64,000 nucleotides of DNA from Eleftheria terrae (GTDB lineage: Bacteria > Pseudomonadota > Gammaproteobacteria > Burkholderiales > Burkholderiaceae_C). A program made the translations under genes and the position numbers. Position 1 is the stretch's first letter, and every line of letters starts with the position of its first letter. The stretch lies in contig NZ_CP106951.1 of assembly GCF_030419005.1 (NCBI RefSeq), forward strand, positions 5,146,001 through 5,210,000. Direction: 5' to 3'. The notes below the pieces were generated by a model, which was not told the DNA's origin, did no database searches, and saw only the letters and a list, made by a program, of their open reading frames with translations. Shown here in pieces: positions 8,679-16,206 of this stretch.

Positions 8679-8906
8679 CCTGAGGAGATAAGGAGCAATC
8701 GCCCAACGCAGAGGGCCAGCATTCAAAGCAAGACCCGGGCCATCTGATTCGGGCGATGTTGCTCCGTGCCGGGAGCCAGCGTTCCCGTCGGTCCGGTACC
8801 GCTAGCGCGGATGCGAGAGCAAGATCAGCTCGGCATCCTGTCGATTGCCGGTGTACAGCTGCGCAACAGGAACGGTCCGGCGAGAGGTGCCAGCATTCTC
8901 CTCAGG
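8679..8906 (-). ncRNA. Candidate structured RNA: three-way junction upstream of a terminator
   Basis: The 334 bases between lgt and the lipoprotein gene hold no convincing protein gene but fold strongly when read on the minus strand. A 10-bp outer stem pairs 8906-8897 (CCTGAGGAGA) with 8688-8679. Inside it are two branches. An 11-bp helix with two G-U pairs joins 8874-8864 and 8790-8780; it encloses hairpins at 8861-8826 and 8810-8799. A 13-bp helix with a two-base bulge joins 8765-8751 and 8704-8692. The element ends in the terminator at 8664-8626. It starts about 48 bases after the lipoprotein stop, so it is either an independent small RNA or a long structured 3' UTR. I could not match it to 6S RNA, tmRNA, RNase P RNA or SRP RNA. 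Confidence 0.4.
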
Positions 8907-8953
8907 AGTGTCGGCGCGCGCCGCCCGCAGTCGCTGCAAGCGGCTCGCGCGCA

Positions 8954-9433
8954 TCACTTGTCGGTCTTGTGAATCGTGCCGAGCGTCAGGGTCTTGACAT
9001 GGTACTTACCTTGGTAGTCCGGCAGTGCGAAGAGGTTGTTGCGCGCCATCACGATACCCATCGCGGGTTCCTGTTGCAGGAAGATGATGTCACCCGCGTT
9101 TGCGGTGACTTCCGCCTCGGCCCAGTTCTCCGCCTTCGAGTAGATGCGGTGCGTGCCCGGCTTCAGATTGAAGTAGATGAACTGGGAGCCACGGGTGTAT
9201 CCCATCTCCGAGTCGGTCTCCTGATCGTCCACGAAGACGTTGAAGCGGATCAGCGTGCCGAGGCCCGAAGGGCGCACGACGTAGACGATCGCCTGGCCTT
9301 CCTGCGGCAGCTTGGGCAGCTGGTACGAAGCGACTTCCGCCTTCATCACCTCGGGTGCCGGCAGAGTGGCACACCCGGACAGAACAGCGATGGTGACTGC
9401 GGCAAGCGCCGCTTTGATGGCTCCAACTCTCAT
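8954..9433 (-). CDS. DUF2846-type lipoprotein
   Basis: A 159-residue predicted lipoprotein. The signal peptide MRVGAIKAALAAVTIAVLSGC has the lipobox LSGC at residues 18-21, so the mature protein starts at C21 and is lipid-anchored, probably to the outer membrane. The beta-rich C-terminal region (GQAIVYVVRPSG, IYFNLKPGTHRIYSKAENWAE) fits the DUF2846 family of unknown function. The ATG at 9433 is chosen because GGAG sits seven bases upstream and it gives a proper lipoprotein signal. Upstream in-frame codons extend to 9586 without a plausible signal. The strand and position make it the likely upstream partner of the folded RNA element. Confidence 0.78.
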   Translation of the reverse strand: MRVGAIKAALAAVTIAVLSGCATLPAPEVMKAEVASYQLPKLPQEGQAIVYVVRPSGLGTLIRFNVFVDDQETDSEMGYTRGSQFIYFNLKPGTHRIYSKAENWAEAEVTANAGDIIFLQQEPAMGIVMARNNLFALPDYQGKYHVKTLTLGTIHKTDK

Positions 9434-9730
9434 TTCGATACTCCGACTCTCGTTGACGGCCCGGCGGGCTGTCGCTACAAGGAGGTGGAGTTTTTCATTG
9501 GTAAGTATTTGTATCAATCCCTCGCCTTGGTGTGAAAGGGAGGCGACAAGACGCGGTGATGGAGGCTGCAACGCGACATGCCTCACGGGCGTTCGCGTGG
9601 ATCTGTGCTAAGCGATCCAGTGTCGCTTCATGCCGGCTGGGCTGAGAGTGCCATCCGCACCGAGACCGGTATGGCGTGGTAGCCAGCGGCCCACGCCGGC
9701 GAAGGGCGAGATCGATGCTGCGACGCTGGC
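9434..9730. other. Intergenic region, no gene recognised
   Basis: These 297 bases lie between two minus-strand genes. Open frames crossing them have no family features and no ribosome sites. The part next to 9433 presumably carries the lipoprotein promoter, but I could not fix a convincing -35/-10 pair. A few short hairpins such as AGCGA/TCGCT at about 9613-9629 are not remarkable for this base composition. Confidence 0.5.
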
Positions 9731-10021
9731 TCAGCTGCGGCGCGGCATTTGGCACTTGAACGTTCGCTTGAGCCAGTCCAGCGAACGGCTGGCCAGGGTG
9801 AGAAGCAGGGGGGCCATCACGCGTTCCCGCTCCATCAGCACGCCGCGGTTGCCCAACTGCAACAGGAAGGCCTTCACCGAGTCCTTGCCCAGCCCGCTGG
9901 CGCGCACCAGCTGCGCCAGCGGCACGAAGCCGTGCGACATCTGGTGCAGCATGCGCTGGTAAGCCGTGCGCTGGTAAGCGCTCGGCAACTCGGGCCAGCC
10001 GGACAGTTTGTATTCCTTCAT
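9731..10021 (-). CDS. Small winged-helix-like protein of unknown function
   Basis: A 96-residue protein not assigned to a named family. Residues about 33-65 ([20 protein letters not shown] then [13 protein letters not shown]) have the helix-turn-helix-wing rhythm of a winged-helix DNA-binding domain. The segment before it is rich in Tyr/Gln/Arg, and the C-terminal 30 residues are basic. The ATG at 10021 is preceded by AGGGA two bases away; the in-frame ATG ten codons upstream overlaps the palindrome region. A perfect 16-bp palindrome sits 27-42 bases upstream, which would suit autoregulation. It could equally be a nucleic-acid-binding accessory protein; the regulatory role is inferred. Confidence 0.6.
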   Translation of the reverse strand: MKEYKLSGWPELPSAYQRTAYQRMLHQMSHGFVPLAQLVRASGLGKDSVKAFLLQLGNRGVLMERERVMAPLLLTLASRSLDWLKRTFKCQMPRRS

Positions 10022-10047
10022 GGTCCCTGGGCTCTCTGGTCGGGAAG

Positions 10048-10063
10048 GCACTGTGCACAGTGC
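10048..10063. promoter_or_regulatory. Perfect 16-bp palindrome upstream of the small helix-turn-helix gene
   Basis: GCACTGTGCACAGTGC is an uninterrupted palindrome 27 bases before the ATG at 10021. A second one, TGCCGG-T-CCGGCA, follows at 10084-10096. Their symmetry suits a dimeric DNA-binding protein. The region also lies 156 bases before tsaD, so control of tsaD is possible. Confidence 0.4.
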
Positions 10064-10218
10064 GACGGGGGGCGAGACTAACTTGCCGGTCCGGCACCCT
10101 AAGTGACATTCCTCACATCAGACGCGGATCGCGCGTGTCCAGGCGTGACAAAAGGCTGCGAAAGGATGGTCGAGGAGCGCCGGCGAATGACTTTGTCGCT
10201 GCCGCTACACTTTGTCCC

Positions 10219-11250
10219 ATGTTGGTGATCGGGATTGAATCGTCTTGCGACGAAACCGGCGTAGCGCTGGTACAGAACGTCGGCTCTGCCGTGCCTCGCC
10301 TGCTGTCGCATGCCCTGCACAGCCAGATCGAGATGCACCAGGCCTATGGAGGGGTGGTGCCCGAGCTCGCCTCACGCGACCACATCCGGCGGGTGCTGCC
10401 GCTGGCGCGGCAGGTCTTGCAGGACAGCGGGCGCAGCCTGGCGGAGGTCGACGTGGTGGCCTACACGCGTGGCCCGGGCCTGGCGGGCGCGCTGCTTGTC
10501 GGCGCGGGGGCAGCCTGTGCGCTGGGTGCCGCCCTGGGCAAGCCGGTGCTGGGAGTGCACCATTTGGAAGGGCATCTGTTGTCGCCCTTCCTGTCGACGG
10601 ATCCGCCGGAGTTTCCCTTCGTGGCCCTGCTCGTCTCTGGAGGGCACACGCAGCTGATGCGGGTGGATGGCGTGGGGCAATACGAACTGCTCGGCGAGAC
10701 GATCGACGATGCCGCCGGCGAGGCCTTCGACAAATCGGCCAAGCTGTTGGGCCTCGGCTATCCGGGCGGCCCTCAGCTGGCGCGCCTGGCCGAGTTCGGG
10801 GACCCGGCCGCCTTCGAGCTGCCGCGGCCCCTGCTGCACAGTGGCAACCTCGATTTTTCCTTCGCGGGCCTGAAGACGGCCGTCTGGACCCAGGTGCGCA
10901 AGCTCGGCAGCAACGTGTGTGAGCAGGACCGGGCTCATCTGGCTGCCTCGACCCAGGCCGCCATCGTCGAGGTGTTGCTGAAGAAGTCGCTCAAGGCGCT
11001 CAAGCAGACCGGACTCAAGCGTCTGGTGGTGGCGGGTGGTGTCGGCGCCAACCGGTCCCTGCGCAGCCAGCTCGACGAGGCCTGCCGTCGTCGTGGCGTG
11101 CGGGTGCACTATCCGGAGCTGGCCCTGTGCACCGACAACGGCGCGATGATCGCGCTGGCCGGCGCCATGCGGCTGCAGGCCGGCCGCGCCCAGGCCCGCT
11201 GCGACTACGCCTTCGACGTCAAGCCCCGCTGGGACCTCGCCTCGGTCTGA
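10219..11250 (+). CDS. tsaD: tRNA N6-adenosine threonylcarbamoyltransferase
   Basis: A 343-residue TsaD (Gcp/YgjD) protein of the complex that places the threonylcarbamoyl group on A37 of ANN-decoding tRNAs. The N-terminus [17 protein letters not shown] is the family signature and fixes the ATG at 10219. The metal-binding HLEGH motif is at residues 115-119. The ASKHA-fold segments [27 protein letters not shown] and [13 protein letters not shown] follow in order, with CTDNGAMIA near the C-terminus. Length is normal. Partner proteins TsaB, TsaC and TsaE are not in the window. It stands alone on its strand. Confidence 0.95.
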   Translation: MLVIGIESSCDETGVALVQNVGSAVPRLLSHALHSQIEMHQAYGGVVPELASRDHIRRVLPLARQVLQDSGRSLAEVDVVAYTRGPGLAGALLVGAGAACALGAALGKPVLGVHHLEGHLLSPFLSTDPPEFPFVALLVSGGHTQLMRVDGVGQYELLGETIDDAAGEAFDKSAKLLGLGYPGGPQLARLAEFGDPAAFELPRPLLHSGNLDFSFAGLKTAVWTQVRKLGSNVCEQDRAHLAASTQAAIVEVLLKKSLKALKQTGLKRLVVAGGVGANRSLRSQLDEACRRRGVRVHYPELALCTDNGAMIALAGAMRLQAGRAQARCDYAFDVKPRWDLASV

Positions 11251-11389
11251 CTGCGGCGTGCATCGGGACAAGGGGTGCTTTCAGGGGCGCCTCTCGCCAC
11301 GCCGCCCGGCGGCTCCGGGTTCGACGCGGCCGCACCAGGGCCGCAACGCCATCAGCCTGGCGTCCCGATGCGGCTCAGTTCACGCGGGC

Positions 11390-11857
11390 TCAGTTCACCC
11401 GGATCTGCACGCGCTGGGCGGCGGCCTGCTTCGGCAGCGTCAACCTCAGCACGCCGTTGTCGAAGCGGGCCTGGGCCCCGGCCTGGTCCACCGCCGCCGG
11501 CAGGGTGAAGCTGCGCGCATAGCGGGCGGGTGCGCGCTCGCGGTAGAGCATGCGCGGTGCCTCGGCGTCCGGCGCAGCGGAGGCCGCCTTGGCCTCCGCC
11601 AGCAGCTGTACGCGGCGGCCTTCCACCGACAGCTGGATGTCTTCGCGCGTCACGCCAGGCAGGTCGGCGGTGACGAGATAGGCGGTGGCGGTCTCCACGA
11701 TGTCGAGCGCCGGCGCGCGACTCGCTTCGGCGCGGTGCTCTTCGGTCGCCTGGCCGCGGGCTTGCAAGCCGTCGTGCAGCAGGCGGTCGACGGCACGCAG
11801 CACATCGGGGCGCAGGGCGGTGCTGCGGGCGGTACGGGCAATGGGCATCACGAACAT
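11390..11857 (-). CDS. Small heat-shock protein (Hsp20/alpha-crystallin family)
   Basis: A 155-residue Hsp20 chaperone. The alpha-crystallin domain covers about residues 45-147 (APALDIVETATAYLVTADLP near its start, then REDIQLSVEGRRVQLLAEA and FDNGVLRLTLPKQ). It ends with a short RVQIRVN tail containing the I-x-V type motif used for oligomer assembly. Such proteins hold unfolding proteins for refolding by Hsp70/ClpB. It is a monocistronic gene, convergent with tsaD and divergent from the binding-protein gene. I see no obvious sigma-32 promoter or ROSE-type thermometer in the 83 bases upstream, so heat control is only assumed from the family. Confidence 0.87.
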   Translation of the reverse strand: MFVMPIARTARSTALRPDVLRAVDRLLHDGLQARGQATEEHRAEASRAPALDIVETATAYLVTADLPGVTREDIQLSVEGRRVQLLAEAKAASAAPDAEAPRMLYRERAPARYARSFTLPAAVDQAGAQARFDNGVLRLTLPKQAAAQRVQIRVN

Positions 11858-11940
11858 CGGAACTCCTACAATCGTTGCGGTCGCTGCGCAGTCTGCAGCC
11901 CCATGCCGCAGGAATTGAGTGCGGCTTTTTTCTTTTCAAG

Positions 11941-13257
11941 ATGCGCACTTCCTTCCATCCTGCTGTCCTCTCCACACGCGGCGTGCAAAGTGCACGCCGC
12001 ATGGTCGCTGTGCTCGCTGCGGCCCTGCTCGGCACGGCGGCCTGCGCCCAGGCGCCGGCGCCGACCATCAAGCTGGCCCTGGTCGAAGGCCTGTCCGGCA
12101 GCTTCGCGAACGCCGGCGAGGCGGTGCACCGCAACATCGCCTGGGCGGTGGAGCGGGTCAACGCCCGCGGCGGCGTGAAGCTGCCCGGCGGCGCCCGCAA
12201 GCTGGAGCTGCTGCGGCTCGACAGCAAGGGCAACACCGAGGAAGCCTTGTCGATGTTCCGCGCGGCGGTGGACCAGGGCGCCGGCTTTGTCCTGCAGGGC
12301 AACAGCTCGGCCACTGCCGCGGCACTGCTCGACGCGGTCAACAAGCACAACCAGCGCGAGCCACAGCGCCAGGCGCTGTTCCTGAACTACTCCGCGGTGG
12401 ACCCGGCGTTGACCAACGAGAAATGCAGCTTCTGGCATTTCCGCTTCGACGCCCATGCCGACATGCGACTGGCAGCGCTGATGGATGTGCTGGCGGCCGA
12501 CCGTGGCGTGCATCGCGTCTACCTGATCGGCCAGGACTACAGCTTCGGCCAGCATGTGGTGCGCAAGAGCCGCGAGATGCTGGCGGCCCGCCGCCCCGAC
12601 ATCGAGGTGGTGGGGCAGGAGCTGCACCCGCTGGGCCGCATCAAGGACTTCCTGCCCTATGCCGCCAAGATGAAGGCGGCCGGCGCGCAAGCCGTGGTCA
12701 CCGGCAACTGGGGCAACGACCTGACGCTGCTGATCCGCGCGGCGCGCGAGGCGGGCCTCGATGCGAAGTTCTATACCTTCTACGGCAATGCCCTCGGTGC
12801 GCCGGCGGCCATCGGCGATGCCGGGGTCGGCAAGGTCCTGGCGGTGGCCGAGTGGCATCCCAATGTCGGCACGCCCAGCTCCGACGCCTTCTATGCCAGC
12901 TTCCGCCAGCGTTTCCCGCAACCGGCCGACGACTATGTGCACGCGCGCATGCAGGCCATGGTGGAGCTGCTGGTGCAGTCCATGCAGAAGGCCGGCAGTG
13001 CCGAGCCGGCCAAGGTGGCCCGCGCGATGGAGGGGGCCGCCTACGACGGTCGCAGCCTGGGCGGCTTCCATGCCGGGCGCATGCGGGCGGCCGACCATCA
13101 GTTCATCCAGCCGCTCTACGTCAGCCAGATGCAGCGCGCCGGCGGCGACGGCGCGCGCTTCGACAACGAAGGCTCCGGCTACGGCTTCAAGACCATGCGC
13201 TATCTCACGCCGGAGGCCACCGAGCAGCCCACCAGCTGCCGCATGACGCGGCCGTGA
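11941..13257 (+). CDS. Periplasmic ligand-binding protein of branched-chain amino acid ABC type (orphan)
   Basis: A 438-residue periplasmic binding protein of type I fold (Peripla_BP_6, LivK-like). A signal peptide runs to about residue 36 (VLAAALLGTAACA then QAPAP). The mature part begins IKLALVEGLSGSFANAGEAV, the usual first strand and ligand loop of the family. Later segments such as VYLIGQDYSFGQHVVRKSREM and PYAAKMKAAGAQAVVTGNWG fit the two-lobed fold. There is no ABC permease or ATPase beside it, so it works with a transporter encoded elsewhere or as a sensor-type receptor. The ligand is unknown; amino acids, amides or aromatic acids are all possible in this family. Confidence 0.85.
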   Translation: MRTSFHPAVLSTRGVQSARRMVAVLAAALLGTAACAQAPAPTIKLALVEGLSGSFANAGEAVHRNIAWAVERVNARGGVKLPGGARKLELLRLDSKGNTEEALSMFRAAVDQGAGFVLQGNSSATAAALLDAVNKHNQREPQRQALFLNYSAVDPALTNEKCSFWHFRFDAHADMRLAALMDVLAADRGVHRVYLIGQDYSFGQHVVRKSREMLAARRPDIEVVGQELHPLGRIKDFLPYAAKMKAAGAQAVVTGNWGNDLTLLIRAAREAGLDAKFYTFYGNALGAPAAIGDAGVGKVLAVAEWHPNVGTPSSDAFYASFRQRFPQPADDYVHARMQAMVELLVQSMQKAGSAEPAKVARAMEGAAYDGRSLGGFHAGRMRAADHQFIQPLYVSQMQRAGGDGARFDNEGSGYGFKTMRYLTPEATEQPTSCRMTRP

Positions 13258-13291
13258 CGCAGCGGGCTGCGCCGCCGGTGCCACGCTGGTG

Positions 13292-13320
13292 GGCAAGCGG
13301 TCCACGGCTTGCCGTATAAT
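13292..13320 (+). promoter_or_regulatory. rpsO promoter region: inverted repeat and TATAAT -10 box
   Basis: A consensus TATAAT lies at 13315-13320. GGCAAGC (13292-13298) and GCTTGCC (13307-13313) form a perfect inverted repeat covering the -35 position. The transcript would start near 13327, giving rpsO an untranslated leader of about 170 bases. Confidence 0.6.
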
Positions 13321-13359
13321 CCCGGCTTCCTGCCCGAAGGCTGCCCGTTCAGGGGAGTG

Positions 13360-13476
13360 CCTGCCTGGTGCCTCAAGGCCCGGGCCGGCCAGGCAGGAAA
13401 CGCACGGCGCGAGTTGGTTTCACCCGCGACCGCAAGTGAAAACGAAACCGCAGGCTCTGTTCCGGGCAGCGGTTTC
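13360..13476 (+). promoter_or_regulatory. Structured rpsO mRNA leader, candidate S15 autoregulatory element
   Basis: Three perfect stems lie in tandem in the leader. CCTGCCTGG (13360-13368) pairs with 13389-13397. TTTCAC (13418-13423) pairs with GTGAAA (13436-13441). GAAACCGC (13444-13451) pairs with GCGGTTTC (13469-13476), ending 21 bases before the ATG. S15 is known to repress its own translation through leader structures that differ between bacterial groups. That these stems serve this role here is inferred. Confidence 0.5.
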
Positions 13477-13497
13477 CATTCAAGGAATCGAGTAAAA

Positions 13498-13767
13498 ATG
13501 TCCGTTGCAGAAATGAACAAGGCCGACATCATCAAGGCCAACGCCCGTGGCGCTGCCGACACCGGCTCTCCCGAAGTGCAGGTCGCTCTGCTGACCGCCC
13601 GCATCAACGAGCTGACCCCCCACTTCAAGCTGCATGCCAAGGATCACCATGGCCGCCGCGGCCTGCTGAAGATGGTGAACCGTCGCAAGCGCCTGCTGGC
13701 TTACCTGAAGGGTAAGGACGCCGACCGCTACACCGCGCTGATCCAGAAGCTGGGCCTGCGCAAGTAA
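13498..13767 (+). CDS. rpsO: 30S ribosomal protein S15
   Basis: An 89-residue S15, a primary binder of 16S rRNA helices in the 30S platform. The sequence has the family signature [14 protein letters not shown], then [16 protein letters not shown] and [12 protein letters not shown], ending in the typical [12 protein letters not shown]. The ATG at 13498 gives the standard length; the frame is open further upstream only because of the leader. The gene has its own strong -10 box, a folded leader and a rho-independent terminator. It precedes pnp, the near-universal rpsO-pnp order. Confidence 0.98.
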   Translation: MSVAEMNKADIIKANARGAADTGSPEVQVALLTARINELTPHFKLHAKDHHGRRGLLKMVNRRKRLLAYLKGKDADRYTALIQKLGLRK

Positions 13768-13784
13768 GCTGCCGACAATGAAAG

Positions 13785-13824
13785 AGAGCCTGTCTGGGAT
13801 TGCCAGTACAGGCTCTTTGTTTTT
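13785..13824 (+). terminator. Intrinsic terminator after rpsO
   Basis: AGAGCCTGT (13785-13793) pairs perfectly with ACAGGCTCT (13808-13816) and is followed by TTGTTTTT. It separates rpsO from pnp, so pnp is transcribed by partial read-through or from its own promoter in 13825-13968. Confidence 0.9.
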
Positions 13825-13856
13825 GGAGCCGTGCCGACGTAAAGCGTTGCTGTGTC

Positions 13857-13895
13857 ATTCCAGGGGGGTTGCCGCACCGGCAGTCCCGCTGGAAT
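13857..13895 (+). promoter_or_regulatory. Long hairpin in the pnp leader
   Basis: ATTCCAG (13857-13863) pairs with CTGGAAT (13889-13895), and inner bases TTGCC/GGCAG extend the stem. It lies about 75 bases before the pnp ATG. In E. coli a comparable leader hairpin is cut by RNase III and used in PNPase autoregulation; the same role here is inferred. Confidence 0.5.
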
Positions 13896-13968
13896 GGCAT
13901 CCGCGCTACGGCGGGCGACTCCAGGCCAAATGCGCTGCCACAACGCGCAAGTATCACTGGAGACACTC

Positions 13969-16107
13969 ATGAGCAGTCTGTTCAACAAAGTCACGAAGAC
14001 CTTCCAATGGGGCCAGAACACGGTCCGCATGGAAACCGGCGAAATCGCTCGCCAGGCCACCGGCGCAGTGCTGGTGGACATCGACGACACCGTGGTGCTG
14101 GCCACCGTCGTCGCCGCCAAGAACCCGAAGCCGGGCCAGGACTTCTTCCCGCTGACGGTCGACTACATCGAGAAGACCTATGCCGCCGGCAAGATCCCGG
14201 GCAGCTTCTTCAAGCGTGAAGGCCGCCCCAGCGAGCTGGAAACCCTGACCTCGCGCCTGATCGACCGTCCGATCCGCCCGCTGTTTCCCGAAGGCTTCTT
14301 CAACGAAGTGCAGCTCGTCATCCACGTGCTGTCGCTGAACCCCGAGGTCGATGCCGACATCGCCGCCATGATCGCCAGCAGCGCTGCGCTGTCGATCTCC
14401 GGCATCCCGTTCAATGGCCCCATCGGCGCCGCGCGAGTGGGCTACATCAACGGCGAGTACGTGCTCAACCCGAGCAAGACGCAGCAGACCACCTCGCGCA
14501 TGGACCTGGTGGTGGCCGGCACCGAAGCCGCCGTGCTGATGGTCGAGTCCGAAGCCGACCAGCTGCCGGAGGACGTCATGCTGGGCGCCGTGGTGTTCGG
14601 CCACGAGCAGGGCAAGATCGCCATCAACGCCATCCATGAGCTGGTGCGCGAAGCCGGCAAGCCCGAGTGGGACTGGCAGCCCCCGGCGAAGGACGAAGCC
14701 TTCATCGCCAAGGTGAATGGCCTGGCCGAAGAGAAGCTGCGCGCCGCCTACCAAATCCGCTCCAAGCAGGCCCGCACCCAGGCCACCCGCGACGCCTATG
14801 CCGCGGTGAAGGAAGCGCTGAAGGCCGAAGGCGCCGAGTTCGACGAAGTGAAGGTCGAGGGCCTGCTGTTCGAGATCGAGGCCCGCATCGTGCGCAGCCA
14901 GATCCTGGCGGGCGAGCCGCGCATCGACGGCCGTGACACCCGCACCGTGCGCCCGATCGAGATCCGCACCGGCGTGCTGCCTCGCACCCATGGCTCGGCC
15001 CTGTTCACCCGCGGTGAAACGCAGGCGGTGGTGGTGGCCACGCTCGGTACCGAGCGCGACGCCCAGATCATCGATGCGCTGAGCGGCGAGTTCACCGACC
15101 GCTTCATGCTGCACTACAACATGCCTCCGTTCGCCACCGGCGAGACCGGTCGCGTCGGCAGCCCCAAGCGCCGCGAGATCGGCCACGGCCGCCTGGCCAA
15201 GCGGGCGCTGATCCCGGTGCTGCCGTCCAAGGACGACTTCGCCTACGCGATCCGCGTGGTGTCGGAGATCACCGAGTCCAATGGCTCGTCGTCGATGGCC
15301 TCGGTCTGCGGCGGCTGCCTGTCGCTGCTGGACGCGGGCGTGCCGCTGAAGGCGCATGTGGCGGGCATCGCCATGGGCCTGATCAAGGAAGGCAACCGCT
15401 TCGCGGTGCTGACCGACATCCTGGGCGATGAGGATCACCTCGGCGACATGGACTTCAAGGTGGCCGGCTCCACCACCGGCGTGACGGCCCTGCAGATGGA
15501 CATCAAGATCCAGGGCATCACCAAGGAGATCATGCAGGTCGCGCTGGCCCAGGCCAAGGAAGCCCGCCTGCACATCCTCGGCAAGATGGTCGAGGCGATG
15601 GGCGGTGCCAAGACCGAGGTCTCGCAGTTCGCGCCCCGCCTGTACACGCTGAAGATCAACCCCGAGAAGATCCGCGACGTCATCGGCAAGGGCGGCGCGA
15701 CCATCCGCGGCCTGCAGGATGAAACCGGTGCCCAGATCAGCATCGAGGACGACGGCACCGTGACCATCGCCTCCACCGACACCGAGATGGCCGAGCTGGC
15801 CCGCAAGCGGATCGAGGAGATCACCGCCGAGGTCGAGGTGGGCAAGGTCTACGAAGGCCCGGTCACCAAGATCCTGGACGGCATCGGTGCGCTGGTGAAC
15901 CTGCTGCCGGGCAAGGATGGCCTGGTGCACATCAGCCAGATCGCCCATGAGCGCGTCAACCGCGTGCAGGACTACCTCGAAGTCGGCCAGATCGTGAAGG
16001 TCAAGGTGCTGGAGACCGACGAGAAGGGCCGCGTCAAGCTGTCGCGCAAGGTGCTGATCGACCGCAACGAAGGCGGCGACCAGCAACAACAGCAACAGCA
16101 GCAATAA
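13969..16107 (+). CDS. pnp: Polyribonucleotide nucleotidyltransferase (PNPase)
   Basis: A 712-residue phosphorolytic 3'-5' exoribonuclease, part of the RNA degradosome. Two RNase PH-like domains (about 1-220 and 310-540) flank an all-helical domain. Then come a KH domain with [11 protein letters not shown] (GKGG near residue 572) and an S1 domain starting near 626 ([22 protein letters not shown]). The ATG at 13969 gives [15 protein letters not shown]. The protein ends in eight consecutive glutamines (residues 705-712, encoded by mixed CAA/CAG at 16081-16104), an unusual short tail directly after the S1 domain. A GC hairpin with a T-rich stretch follows the stop. Confidence 0.97.
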   Translation: MSSLFNKVTKTFQWGQNTVRMETGEIARQATGAVLVDIDDTVVLATVVAAKNPKPGQDFFPLTVDYIEKTYAAGKIPGSFFKREGRPSELETLTSRLIDRPIRPLFPEGFFNEVQLVIHVLSLNPEVDADIAAMIASSAALSISGIPFNGPIGAARVGYINGEYVLNPSKTQQTTSRMDLVVAGTEAAVLMVESEADQLPEDVMLGAVVFGHEQGKIAINAIHELVREAGKPEWDWQPPAKDEAFIAKVNGLAEEKLRAAYQIRSKQARTQATRDAYAAVKEALKAEGAEFDEVKVEGLLFEIEARIVRSQILAGEPRIDGRDTRTVRPIEIRTGVLPRTHGSALFTRGETQAVVVATLGTERDAQIIDALSGEFTDRFMLHYNMPPFATGETGRVGSPKRREIGHGRLAKRALIPVLPSKDDFAYAIRVVSEITESNGSSSMASVCGGCLSLLDAGVPLKAHVAGIAMGLIKEGNRFAVLTDILGDEDHLGDMDFKVAGSTTGVTALQMDIKIQGITKEIMQVALAQAKEARLHILGKMVEAMGGAKTEVSQFAPRLYTLKINPEKIRDVIGKGGATIRGLQDETGAQISIEDDGTVTIASTDTEMAELARKRIEEITAEVEVGKVYEGPVTKILDGIGALVNLLPGKDGLVHISQIAHERVNRVQDYLEVGQIVKVKVLETDEKGRVKLSRKVLIDRNEGGDQQQQQQQQ

Positions 16108-16124
16108 GGCTGCGCCCGCGGGCG

Positions 16125-16175
16125 TGCCCGCCGGCCCGGTCTGCGGACTGGCGGCGGGCGCGCCTTCTTCCTCTT
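16125..16175 (+). terminator. Probable terminator after pnp
   Basis: GCCCGCCG (16125-16132) pairs with CGGCGGGC (16152-16159), with further pairing inside. The downstream TTCTTCCTCTT stretch is pyrimidine-rich but not a pure T-run, so termination may be partial. Confidence 0.5.
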
Positions 16176-16206
16176 GCCTGCGTTTCCACGCTGGGGGACT
16201 CCTGCC

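Noticed and set aside
8701..8765. Possible integron attC-like site (GCCCAAC next to an imperfect palindrome)
   Set aside because: The matching GTTRRRY end on the same strand is missing, and no integrase or gene cassette is present.
8626..8906. Identity as 6S RNA, tmRNA, RNase P RNA or SRP RNA
   Set aside because: None of the conserved sequence landmarks of these RNAs was found on either strand, and the branched fold is unlike the linear 6S rod. It is kept only as an unassigned candidate.
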